DNA of 17,681 bases, from positions 3,412 through 21,092 of the forward strand of contig HF991370.1 in assembly GCA_000431515.1 (NCBI GenBank). Direction: 5' to 3'. Position 1 is the stretch's first letter; each line of letters begins with the position of its first letter. Under the pieces are notes generated by a model, which had not been told where the DNA came from, did not search any database, and saw nothing but the letters and a program-made list of their open reading frames with translations. Positions 7,961-14,243 of this stretch are shown here, in pieces. The DNA is from Clostridium sp. CAG:632. Lineage in GTDB: Bacteria; Bacillota; Clostridia; Lachnospirales; Lachnospiraceae. The position numbers and the translations under genes are program-made.

Positions 7961-8889
7961 AATGACGGCCTCCTCTTTCTCTCATGCAGACGCAGAATCT
8001 GTCCAACAACCTCCCGCATCTCACCTCGCGGAACGATCTGATCCACAAATCCATGGCTCTCCAGATACTCTGCCCGTTGGAATCCCGCCGGCAGCTTCTG
8101 TCCGATAGTCTGCTCAATAACACGCGGACCCGCAAAGCCGATCAGAGCTCCCGGCTCTGCCAGAGTAATATCACCCAATGTTGCAAAGCTGGCACTGACA
8201 CCACCGGTAGTCGGATGCGTCAGACAAACGACATAAAGTCCGCCATGCTCGTTGAACCGTTGTACGGCCGCACTTGTCTTAGCCATCTGCATCAGGGACA
8301 GGATGCCCTCCTGCATTCTGGCACCGCCGCTGGCCGTAAACATAACCACCGGCAATTTATTCTTATCTGCCACTTCAAACGCATAAGTGATCTTCTCGCC
8401 GACTGCAATTCCCATACTGCCCATCAGGAACTCACTTCCCATAACAGCGATCATTGCCTTCTGACCCTGCACCTCACCGACACCGATCAGGACACCTTCA
8501 TCCAAGCCGGTCTTTTCCTGCAGCTTTGTAATCTTCTCTTCATAATCCGGATAATCCAGTGGATTTACAAACGGAACCTTATGTTTTAATTTCCGGAAGG
8601 TTCCCGGATCCACCATACTTCTCATTCTCCGTGCTGCTGAGATTTTATTGTGTGCACCACATTCCGGGCAGACGAACAGATTCTTCTTCATAAGATCTGC
8701 CTGAATCTCTGCCTTACAGGATGAACAGATCACGGTTCCCGGTACATTATCCTCCTGCTTCTCAGCCTTCTCACGTACTGCAACCGGTTCAAAATCATCA
8801 CTCATTGCAGCTTCTTTTTCTTTATCAGAACCTCTTAGGACTGTCGCATATCGCGCGAGTCCTGCTTTTGTCTTACCTAACAGACTCAT
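7957..8889 (-). CDS. accD: Acetyl-CoA carboxylase carboxyltransferase, beta subunit
   Basis: Beta subunit of the carboxyltransferase. A Cys4 zinc ribbon is clear: C55, C58, C74 and C77 (CSSC and CPEC), followed by the acetyl-CoA-binding crotonase domain with TASGGARMQEG and PTTGGVSASFATLGD. The N-terminal stretch of about 50 residues before the zinc ribbon is longer than in E. coli AccD and looks unstructured and charged. Start choice is uncertain. The ATG at 8889 has GGAG 11 nt upstream, the ATG at 8898 has it only 2 nt upstream, and a TTG at 8913 has no site. The protein is about 310 aa. It is separated from acpP by about 110 bp holding a long hairpin. Confidence 0.95.
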   Translation of the reverse strand: MSLLGKTKAGLARYATVLRGSDKEKEAAMSDDFEPVAVREKAEKQEDNVPGTVICSSCKAEIQADLMKKNLFVCPECGAHNKISAARRMRSMVDPGTFRKLKHKVPFVNPLDYPDYEEKITKLQEKTGLDEGVLIGVGEVQGQKAMIAVMGSEFLMGSMGIAVGEKITYAFEVADKNKLPVVMFTASGGARMQEGILSLMQMAKTSAAVQRFNEHGGLYVVCLTHPTTGGVSASFATLGDITLAEPGALIGFAGPRVIEQTIGQKLPAGFQRAEYLESHGFVDQIVPRGEMREVVGQILRLHERKRRPSL

Positions 8890-8929
8890 TTCTTTCATCA
8901 CTCCAATTCTCAAATAGCAGAAATAGAAA

Positions 8930-8977
8930 CAGGAATATACAAATCAGAGACTTATGTAAGTGATTTATATATTCCTG
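8930..8977 (-). repeat. Long stem-loop between acpP and accD
   Basis: Arms 8930-8946 and 8961-8977 pair over 17 bp with a single mismatch (C8940 with A8967). The 14-nt loop carries a further 4-bp dyad (CTTA, TG, TAAG). In minus-strand RNA the stem is followed by UUUCUAUUUCUG, a loose U-rich tract. It could be a leaky terminator or an mRNA end-protecting hairpin letting acpP be made in excess over the enzymes. No promoter for accD is visible after it. The function is inference; the stem itself is seen directly. Confidence 0.6.
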
Positions 8978-9001
8978 CCTTCCTCCGCTATACTACTACG
9001 A

Positions 9002-9229
9002 TTACTCCTGATGAGCGTTTACGTAGTCTACTAAATCCTTAACTGTCTTCATCTTAGGAAGATCTTCATCTGCAATTGCAACACCTGTCTCGGTCTCAAT
9101 AGCCATACCGAGCTCTACTGCATCCAGGGAATCAGCTCCAAGATCATCTGTTAAAGATGCCTCTAATGTGATCTTATCTTCATCACAGCCTAAAACATCT
9201 GCAATCGCCTTCTTAATTGTCTCGAACAT
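9002..9229 (-). CDS. acpP: Acyl carrier protein
   Basis: Small acidic carrier of all intermediates of fatty acid synthesis. At 75 aa it is of normal length, with the 4'-phosphopantetheine attachment site S34 in LGADSLDAVEL and the four-helix pattern of ACP. The start follows AAAAGGAG with a 7-nt spacer. It is the first gene of the leftward cluster, directly behind the strongest promoter found in the region, and is separated from the rest by a hairpin, which fits the high level of ACP needed. Confidence 0.98.
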   Translation of the reverse strand: MFETIKKAIADVLGCDEDKITLEASLTDDLGADSLDAVELGMAIETETGVAIADEDLPKMKTVKDLVDYVNAHQE

Positions 9230-9292
9230 AGTAGTTTCTCCTTTTCATGCTTTCTTATTTAGTTAAAAAATTTTAATTTTCTAACCACATAT

Positions 9293-9320
9293 ATTGTAAC
9301 AATTATTCCCTGTTTGTCAA
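9293..9320 (-). promoter_or_regulatory. acpP: Sigma-A promoter of the acpP/fab cluster
   Basis: On the minus strand a perfect -35 TTGACA (9315-9320) is followed after 16 bp by TACAAT (9293-9298). The predicted start is near 9286, giving a leader of about 57 nt. The leader contains a very AT-rich imperfect dyad (TTAG at 9259-9262, CTAA at 9281-9284) directly downstream of the start site, a common place for a repressor to bind. Confidence 0.8.
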
Positions 9321-9423
9321 CTCATTTATACATGTTTAGATAGTTTTTATTTTTATATTTTTCCTATCGTAGAAAGTTCATAATTTGTTCAAAAACTCTA
9401 CACACTTTTTCAAAATATATCTC

Positions 9424-9452
9424 TTGACACATGCCCAATCACACTATATCAT
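9424..9452 (+). promoter_or_regulatory. Sigma-A promoter of the acyl-CoA synthetase/ketosynthase pair
   Basis: A perfect -35 TTGACA (9424-9429), an ideal 17-bp spacer and TATCAT (9447-9452). The predicted start near 9459 gives a leader of about 112 nt, with a near-perfect 21-bp palindrome beginning about four bases into it. Confidence 0.75.
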
Positions 9453-9462
9453 ATTATTGTCT

Positions 9463-9483
9463 ATGTGGTTTTGAAAACTACAT
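9463..9483. promoter_or_regulatory. 21-bp palindrome, probable operator of the synthetase operon
   Basis: The left half ATGTGGTTTT (9463-9472) and right half AAAACTACAT (9474-9483) are inverted copies around a central G, with one mismatched pair (G9467 and T9479). It starts just after the predicted transcription start, which is the classic position for a repressor site. The binding protein is unknown. Candidates are the FabT-like MarR protein encoded at 2131-2598 or a TetR-type regulator elsewhere. Confidence 0.55.
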
Positions 9484-9570
9484 GAAAAAATCTATCAAAC
9501 TATTTTTACTGGCAATTAATATCATATCAGATTATAAATAAAACATTCTATAATAAGAAAGGAACAAATT

Positions 9571-11304
9571 ATGAGCAGCACGAATTTACAACCTGAGGCC
9601 GGAATCGCCGGTATGTTTATTTCCACATCCAAGGATGAGAATGGTGTATTAAACGCCATTGAATTTCACAATGATGATCGTTTCAACTTCGCTTATGACG
9701 TTGTAGATGTTCTGGGAAAGAGCAAGCCGGATAAGCTTGCAATGCTTCACATTGCCAATGACGGCAAGGAGCGCCGGATCACCTTTAAGGATATGATGGT
9801 ATATTCCAATAAAGCAGCCAACTATTTCCGCTATCTGGGAATCAAACGCGGCGACCGTGTCATGCTGGTTCTGAAGCGTCATTATCAGTTCTGGTTTGCG
9901 ATCCTGGCCCTTCATAAGATTGGTGCCATCGCAATCCCGGCGACCAATCTTCTGGTAAAGAAGGATTTTGAGTATCGTTTTAAAGCCGGGCAGATTGATG
10001 CAGTATTATGTACCTCCGACGGAAAGGTAGCTTCTGAGGTAGAACGGGCTTCTAAGACTTATGATGGATTAAAGGCCAAGATCATGGTTGGCCCAAGCAC
10101 ATTAAAAGGCTGGAGTAATTTCAATCGTGACATCCGGTTCTTTTCTCCGGAATTCAAGAAACCGGCTGATGTTCCGGGCGGAGATGACCCGATGCTGATG
10201 TTTTTCACTTCCGGTACTACTTCTTATCCAAAGATTGCCGCTCACAGCTATAAATATGCTCTGGGGCATTATATCACTGCAAAATACTGGCAGCAGGTAG
10301 ATCCGGATGGTATTCATTTCACCATCAGTGATACCGGCTGGGGAAAGGCCTTATGGGGCAAGCTCTATGGTCAATGGCTCTGCGAGGCAGCCGTATTCAC
10401 CTATGACTTCGATGAATTCTATGCCAGCCAGATCATGCAGATGATCGAGAAATATAAGATTACCACATTCTGTGCACCGCCAACCGTTTATCGCGTTCTG
10501 GTACATATGAATCTTGCAAAATTCGATTTATCTTCTTTAAAGACGGTAGCGACTGCCGGAGAGGCTCTGAATCCGGAGATTTACGAGAAGTTTTACAAGG
10601 CAACCGGCATGAAGATCATGGAAGGCTTTGGTCAGACGGAAACCACCCTGACGATTGGAAATCTGCAAGGTATGGAGCCTAAGCCGGGTTCTATGGGTAA
10701 ACCAAGCCCACAGTATACGGTAGAGGTCATGCGTGCAGATGGCAGCATTTGTGATACCGGAGAGACCGGAGAAATCGTTATCAGCGTAAAGGACGGTCTG
10801 CCGGAGGGACTTTTCCTCGGTTATTATCTGGACGAAAAGCGGACCGAATCGGTCTGCTATAACGGATATTATCATACCGGTGATACTGCATATATGGACG
10901 AGGACGGATTTTTATGGTATGTTGGTCGTGTAGATGATGTGATCAAATCCACCGGATACCGGGTAGGTCCTTTTGAGATTGAAAACGAGATCATGAAGCT
11001 TCCTTACGTCGTAGAATGTGCGGTCACTTCCGTTCCTGACCCGATGCGCGGTCAGGCTATCAAGGCAAGTGTTGTATTAACGGAAGGCACTGCAGCGACA
11101 GATGCTTTGAAAAAAGAAATGGTCCGTTTCTTCCGTGCGAACCTGGCTTCTTACAAGCGGCCGAAGGTAATCGAGTTCGTAAAGGAATTACCGAAGACCG
11201 TAAGCGGTAAAATCCGTCGTGTCGAGATTAAGGAAAAAGACTGGGCACAGGAGGATGATCCTCATAAATATGCAAGTACAGGAGAAGAATCAAAGGATGA
11301 ATAA
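9571..11304 (+). CDS. AMP-forming acyl-CoA synthetase, medium-chain (MACS)-like
   Basis: Activates a free carboxylic acid to its acyl-CoA through an acyl-adenylate. The 577-aa protein has all core motifs of the ANL superfamily: phosphate loop TSGTTSYPK (213-221), GFGQTET (352-358), TGD (D438), YVGRVDDVIKSTGYRV (450-465) and the C-terminal PKTVSGK with catalytic K547. Overall layout is closest to medium-chain or acetyl-CoA-type synthetases rather than long-chain FadD. The phosphate loop has Ser where Gly is usual (SGTTS versus SGTTG). No signal peptide or membrane segment is seen, so it is cytosolic. The start ATG follows AAAGGAAC with a good spacer. It overlaps the next gene, a ketosynthase, by 8 bp. 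Substrate cannot be read from sequence; short, branched or medium-chain fatty acids or aryl acids are all possible. Confidence 0.88.
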   Translation: MSSTNLQPEAGIAGMFISTSKDENGVLNAIEFHNDDRFNFAYDVVDVLGKSKPDKLAMLHIANDGKERRITFKDMMVYSNKAANYFRYLGIKRGDRVMLVLKRHYQFWFAILALHKIGAIAIPATNLLVKKDFEYRFKAGQIDAVLCTSDGKVASEVERASKTYDGLKAKIMVGPSTLKGWSNFNRDIRFFSPEFKKPADVPGGDDPMLMFFTSGTTSYPKIAAHSYKYALGHYITAKYWQQVDPDGIHFTISDTGWGKALWGKLYGQWLCEAAVFTYDFDEFYASQIMQMIEKYKITTFCAPPTVYRVLVHMNLAKFDLSSLKTVATAGEALNPEIYEKFYKATGMKIMEGFGQTETTLTIGNLQGMEPKPGSMGKPSPQYTVEVMRADGSICDTGETGEIVISVKDGLPEGLFLGYYLDEKRTESVCYNGYYHTGDTAYMDEDGFLWYVGRVDDVIKSTGYRVGPFEIENEIMKLPYVVECAVTSVPDPMRGQAIKASVVLTEGTAATDALKKEMVRFFRANLASYKRPKVIEFVKELPKTVSGKIRRVEIKEKDWAQEDDPHKYASTGEESKDE

Positions 11305-12547
11305 GATTGTTATTACCGGTATGGGTGCTGTAACTCCCATCGGGATTGGTGTAGCTGAATATTGGAATGGATTGGTTTCCGGCGTGCACGGAATCGGGAA
11401 AATCACCCGGTTTGACGCTTCCGCTCTTCCGGTACAGATTGCTGCCGAGGTAAAGGGCTTTGATGCAACCGAACATATGCCGCGCAAGCTGGCCCGTGAG
11501 ATGGATTTATTCATGCAATATGGATATGTCGCAGCCGAAGAGGCTATGCAGGATGCAGACCTTCACCCGGATGCTCCGGAAGCCCGGACAGTTCCGGCGG
11601 AACGGATCGGAATCGTAGTCGGTACTGCCTTTGCCGGAATTGCCACTATTGCAGAGACTCAGAACAGTATCAGCACCGGTGCACAATCTAAGGTAAGCCC
11701 GCGATTTGTCCCAAAGGTTATCGGTAATATTGCAGCCGCTCAGATTGCGATTGCAAAGGGACTCCGCGGCCCGAGCCTGACTGTCACTACAGCCTGCTCT
11801 TCCGGTGCAGATGCATTATCGACCGGAATTATGCTGATCAACAGTGGTGAAGCAGATGTTGTTCTCTGTGTTGGTGCAGAGGCAGCCACCTCTCCTCTTA
11901 CGATTATGGGACTGGCATCTGCCCATGCGTTATCAACACAGAATAATTCACCGGAATCAGCCAGCTGCCCGTTTGATGTAAATCGTGACGGCTTCGTTAT
12001 GGGTGAAGGAGGCGGTTGTATCGTCATTGAGACCGAAGATCATGCCAAAGCAAGAAATGCACACATCCACGCATCCGTGATCGGCTGGGCCAACAGTACC
12101 GATGGCTATCATGTTACCTCTCCTCATCCGGAAGGAATCGGTGCAGTCTTCTGTATGAAGCGTTGCCTGGAAAAGGCAGGCATTCAGCCGGAGGAGGTCG
12201 ATTATATCAATACCCACGGAACATCTACTCCAAAGGGTGATATTATTGAAACCACTGCGATCAAGACTCTGTTCGGTGATTATGCAAAGAAGATGGCGAT
12301 CTCTTCTACCAAGGGTTCTACCGGTCACATGATGGGTGCCGGCGGTATTACCGAGACGATTGCCTGTGTAAAGGCCATTCAGGAAGGTATCGTACCTCCG
12401 ACATTAAACCTGACGAATCCGGATCCGGAATGTGATCTCGATTATGTACCGAATCAGGCAAGGAAACAGGAAGTACAGATTGCCATGTCCAATGCGTTCG
12501 GCTTCGGCGGTCAGAATTCCAGTATCTTACTGAAGAAATATCTGTAA
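11297..12547 (+). CDS. Second beta-ketoacyl-ACP synthase of FabF type
   Basis: A decarboxylating ketosynthase of 416 aa with an intact Cys-His-His set: C167 in TACSSG, H308 in THGTSTPKGD, K339, and H344 in STGHMMGAGG. It ends in SNAFGFGGQNSS, normal for FabF. The frame stays open upstream to 11219, but MNKIVITGMGAVTPIG at 11297 is the family start and overlaps the synthetase stop by 8 bp, so it is probably translationally coupled (GGAG at 11281, AAAGG next to the ATG). Residues 96-104 (ARTVPAERI) form a loop absent from the operon FabF. Tandem placement with an acyl-CoA synthetase suggests it extends chains derived from activated exogenous acids, or replaces FabF under special conditions. It stands alone without PKS domains, a chain-length factor or a dedicated ACP. 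Confidence 0.93.
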   Translation: MNKIVITGMGAVTPIGIGVAEYWNGLVSGVHGIGKITRFDASALPVQIAAEVKGFDATEHMPRKLAREMDLFMQYGYVAAEEAMQDADLHPDAPEARTVPAERIGIVVGTAFAGIATIAETQNSISTGAQSKVSPRFVPKVIGNIAAAQIAIAKGLRGPSLTVTTACSSGADALSTGIMLINSGEADVVLCVGAEAATSPLTIMGLASAHALSTQNNSPESASCPFDVNRDGFVMGEGGGCIVIETEDHAKARNAHIHASVIGWANSTDGYHVTSPHPEGIGAVFCMKRCLEKAGIQPEEVDYINTHGTSTPKGDIIETTAIKTLFGDYAKKMAISSTKGSTGHMMGAGGITETIACVKAIQEGIVPPTLNLTNPDPECDLDYVPNQARKQEVQIAMSNAFGFGGQNSSILLKKYL

Positions 12548-12571
12548 AGTCTAATTCAGCAATCAACATGC

Positions 12572-12665
12572 ATACACACAATAAACAATACTAAACAACG
12601 TCCGGCAATATGGATGCCTGTTTCCGCAGGTTCATTCCTATCACCGGACGTTGTTTAGTGTGTAT
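12572..12665. repeat. Nested inverted repeat between convergent genes, possible bidirectional terminator
   Basis: The inner arms 12591-12605 (CTAAACAACGTCCGG) and 12644-12658 pair perfectly over 15 bp around a 38-nt loop. The loop itself carries a small hairpin (CCTG at 12617-12620, CAGG at 12627-12630). Outer arms ATACACAC (12572-12579) and GTGTGTAT (12658-12665) extend the structure past an 11-nt bulge. It lies between convergent stops at 12547 and 12702, which fits a shared terminator. The poor U-tracts and large structured loop are unusual for that, so a small mobile repeat (MITE-like) is an alternative. Confidence 0.6.
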
Positions 12666-12701
12666 CTTATACTATTTCTATTATGTGACTTTCCTTCATG
12701 A

Positions 12702-12929
12702 TCACATCAGGGTCTTCAACTGTTCAAACAATTCCAGATCCGACTGGGTAACCTTGATGTTCGTCTTCATGACTTCCCCATCCGGCTGTGTGATCTGAAC
12801 CTCCAGAATACTGCCCTCTGATATACCGGAATTTTTTACCGCATTTAAAAACATAGGAAACTTTGGATGATTCTGAACAAATGTATCCCACATTCCTTTT
12901 ATCTTAAATAACGCTGCCGGATTCTTCAT
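12702..12929 (-). CDS. Small soluble protein of unknown function
   Basis: A 75-aa protein that I recognise only as resembling small conserved hypotheticals of Clostridia. It opens MKNPAALFKIKGMWDTF, followed by NHPKFPMFLNAVKNSGISEG and then a beta-rich stretch with alternating hydrophobics (ILEVQITQPDGEVMKTNIKVT), ending in a short helix. No signal, membrane segment or cysteine pair is present. The start at 12929 has AAGGAAGAG upstream, a reasonable ribosome site. It follows the membrane protein gene by 14 bp and is probably cotranscribed with it. The last codons run to TGA just before the inverted-repeat terminator. Confidence 0.7.
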   Translation of the reverse strand: MKNPAALFKIKGMWDTFVQNHPKFPMFLNAVKNSGISEGSILEVQITQPDGEVMKTNIKVTQSDLELFEQLKTLM

Positions 12930-12943
12930 CTTACTCTTCCTTT

Positions 12944-13423
12944 CTACTGCTCTGCGCCTGTATCTTCCGTAATGCTCTTAGCCTCTGCCTTTGCAGCTGT
13001 TCCCGGCTCCTCGCCGAAATGCTTTTCAACCATCTTAGTCACGATCGGAAGCTTTACAACCTCACCCTTGAATGCTGCAATAACCGCATAAATCATGATC
13101 ACGAACTCGGCAATACCGCAGATTGTCTTTAACCAGCTACAGAAATCAAGCTTGCTTAATACATTGTATACACCGTAAGCGCCACTGAACAATCCGATAA
13201 AGTCCATATAGCCGCTGCTGCATGCACCGAATACCATTGTCAGAATACTGAAGAATACTGATATGATCATTGCCTGTGTGACATTCTTCTTTGCTACAGA
13301 CTCAATATCTGTATACAATGCGAAAATAAACAATAATACAATCGGTACAATTCCCACATAACCTGCAAAATATGCAACCGCACTGATCAATGCTACTGAT
13401 ACACCAAACTTCGTTAACTTCAT
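12944..13423 (-). CDS. Four-helix membrane protein of unknown function
   Basis: A 159-aa protein with about four hydrophobic segments (roughly residues 5-20, 24-38, 49-66 and 100-118), a glycine-rich middle (70-88, SGYMDFIGLFSGAYGVYNVL) and a charged, Ala/Glu-rich C-terminal tail (135-159). The layout resembles small DUF4870-like or related integral membrane proteins of Firmicutes; this is a weak resemblance by eye. The start at 13423 has GGAGG with a 7-nt spacer. It is probably the first gene of a two-gene transcript with the 75-aa protein, behind the promoter at 13537-13567. No catalytic or binding motif is visible. Confidence 0.72.
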   Translation of the reverse strand: MKLTKFGVSVALISAVAYFAGYVGIVPIVLLFIFALYTDIESVAKKNVTQAMIISVFFSILTMVFGACSSGYMDFIGLFSGAYGVYNVLSKLDFCSWLKTICGIAEFVIMIYAVIAAFKGEVVKLPIVTKMVEKHFGEEPGTAAKAEAKSITEDTGAEQ

Positions 13424-13437
13424 TTCTTTTCCTCCAT
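13420..13437 (-). CDS. Possible five-codon leader ORF (MEEKK)
   Basis: ATG at 13437 opens a five-codon frame ending in TGA that overlaps the start codon of the membrane protein by 4 bp (ATGA). It has its own GGAGG (13447-13451) 9 nt upstream, while the ribosome site of the main gene lies inside it. This would couple translation of the two. It may be chance, as AT-rich leaders easily make such frames. Confidence 0.25.
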   Translation of the reverse strand: MEEKK

Positions 13438-13536
13438 AATATATAACCTCCGTATCTCCAAACGTTCCTCTCGTCTCTGTTCTGCAAAGTACGGATAATG
13501 TATCGCTGAAATGTCTAATTTCATGCGACCATTGTC

Positions 13537-13567
13537 AGTATATCATATTTCCGATATTTTTTGTCAA
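13537..13567 (-). promoter_or_regulatory. Candidate promoter of the membrane protein gene
   Basis: On the minus strand TTGACA (13562-13567) is followed by TATACT (13537-13542) with a 19-bp spacer, longer than ideal. The leader of about 107 nt contains a dyad TGAAAT, 5 bp, ATTTCA (13507-13523). No terminator for the preceding phosphate operon is visible in 13568-13590, so read-through may also reach this gene. Confidence 0.5.
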
Positions 13568-13590
13568 AATCTTGTCGACATTTTAAAATT

Positions 13591-14217
13591 TTATAGATTC
13601 TTCATTCTGACTGTTTCGACAATATCTGCTGCATGCTCACAGGTATCCAGACATGTCTCTACGCATTCATAAATCGTCCTCCATGTAAGAATCATCTTTC
13701 CATCTGCTTCTCCATGAAGCCGGTACATATTCTCCATATACAGCCGGTCTCCCTGCTCCTCAAGATCATTGACCCGGATAATATAGTTCTCCAGCTTTTT
13801 GGAATGTTTAAAATTCTCCAGTTCTCCTACCAGATTCTCCAGTGTCCGTACACTTTCAAGCAGTATCTCCAACACCGGGAACAGATCCTCCCGGACAGCT
13901 TCTACCCGGCACATATAGATCTGCAGCAGAATTTCTTCTATAGAATCTGTCGTATCATCCAGTGCATTGCTTAATGCGATCAGATCCTCCCTCTCAATCG
14001 GTGTGATAAATGCCTGGTTCAGAACCGCCATCATCTTATGCCGTTTGGTATCACCCTGTTGTTCCAGCTCATGTACCTGTTCCATCTTTTCCTGCAGGGC
14101 CGTCTGATCAAATTCCTTTAATGTTTCCTGTAGAACTTCTGCTGCCCGGCATGCATATCCTGCACACTGATTCAGATTCTTATAATAGAACTCATCTTTT
14201 TTCTTTTTCATTTTCAT
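13591..14217 (-). CDS. DUF47/PhoU-like accessory protein of the phosphate transporter
   Basis: A 208-aa all-helical soluble protein of the DUF47 (PhoU-related) family. These proteins are commonly encoded beside PiT transporters and are thought to regulate them. Visible family features are the N-terminal FYYKNLNQCAGYACRAAEVLQ, the central PIEREDLIALSNALDDTTDSIEEI (the conserved E/D-rich PhoU-like metal-binding type motif) and the C-terminal CVETCLDTCEHAADIVETVRMKNL. It starts 26 bp after the transporter gene, with GAGGAGA close to the ATG at 14217; an ATG two codons later has better spacing. Position strongly supports partnership with the transporter. Confidence 0.9.
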   Translation of the reverse strand: MKMKKKKDEFYYKNLNQCAGYACRAAEVLQETLKEFDQTALQEKMEQVHELEQQGDTKRHKMMAVLNQAFITPIEREDLIALSNALDDTTDSIEEILLQIYMCRVEAVREDLFPVLEILLESVRTLENLVGELENFKHSKKLENYIIRVNDLEEQGDRLYMENMYRLHGEADGKMILTWRTIYECVETCLDTCEHAADIVETVRMKNL

Positions 14218-14243
14218 TCTCCTCTGCTGCTATATTAAACTTC

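Larger units (their letters stand above)
9230..9570. other. Divergent control region between acpP and the acyl-CoA synthetase
   Basis: This AT-rich 341-bp gap holds no gene. From left to right it has the acpP ribosome site and AT-rich dyad, the leftward promoter (9293-9320), about 100 bp without a recognised signal, the rightward promoter (9424-9452), a 21-bp palindrome (9463-9483), and a TATCAAACTAT element (9493-9503). The two start sites lie about 170 bp apart, so the promoters do not overlap, but a regulator bound here could reach both. Confidence 0.7.

Noticed and set aside
7984..8589. 201-aa plus-strand frame opposite accD
   Set aside because: It lies wholly antisense to conserved accD sequence. 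No promoter or ribosome site was seen and the composition is that of a shadow.
11297..12547. Second FabF as part of a polyketide or aryl polyene cluster
   Set aside because: No chain-length factor, dedicated ACP, ketoreductase or dehydratase accompanies it; both neighbours fit fatty acid metabolism better.
12610..12798. 62-aa plus-strand frame over the inverted repeat
   Set aside because: It starts inside the hairpin loop, runs antisense into the 75-aa gene and has no ribosome site.
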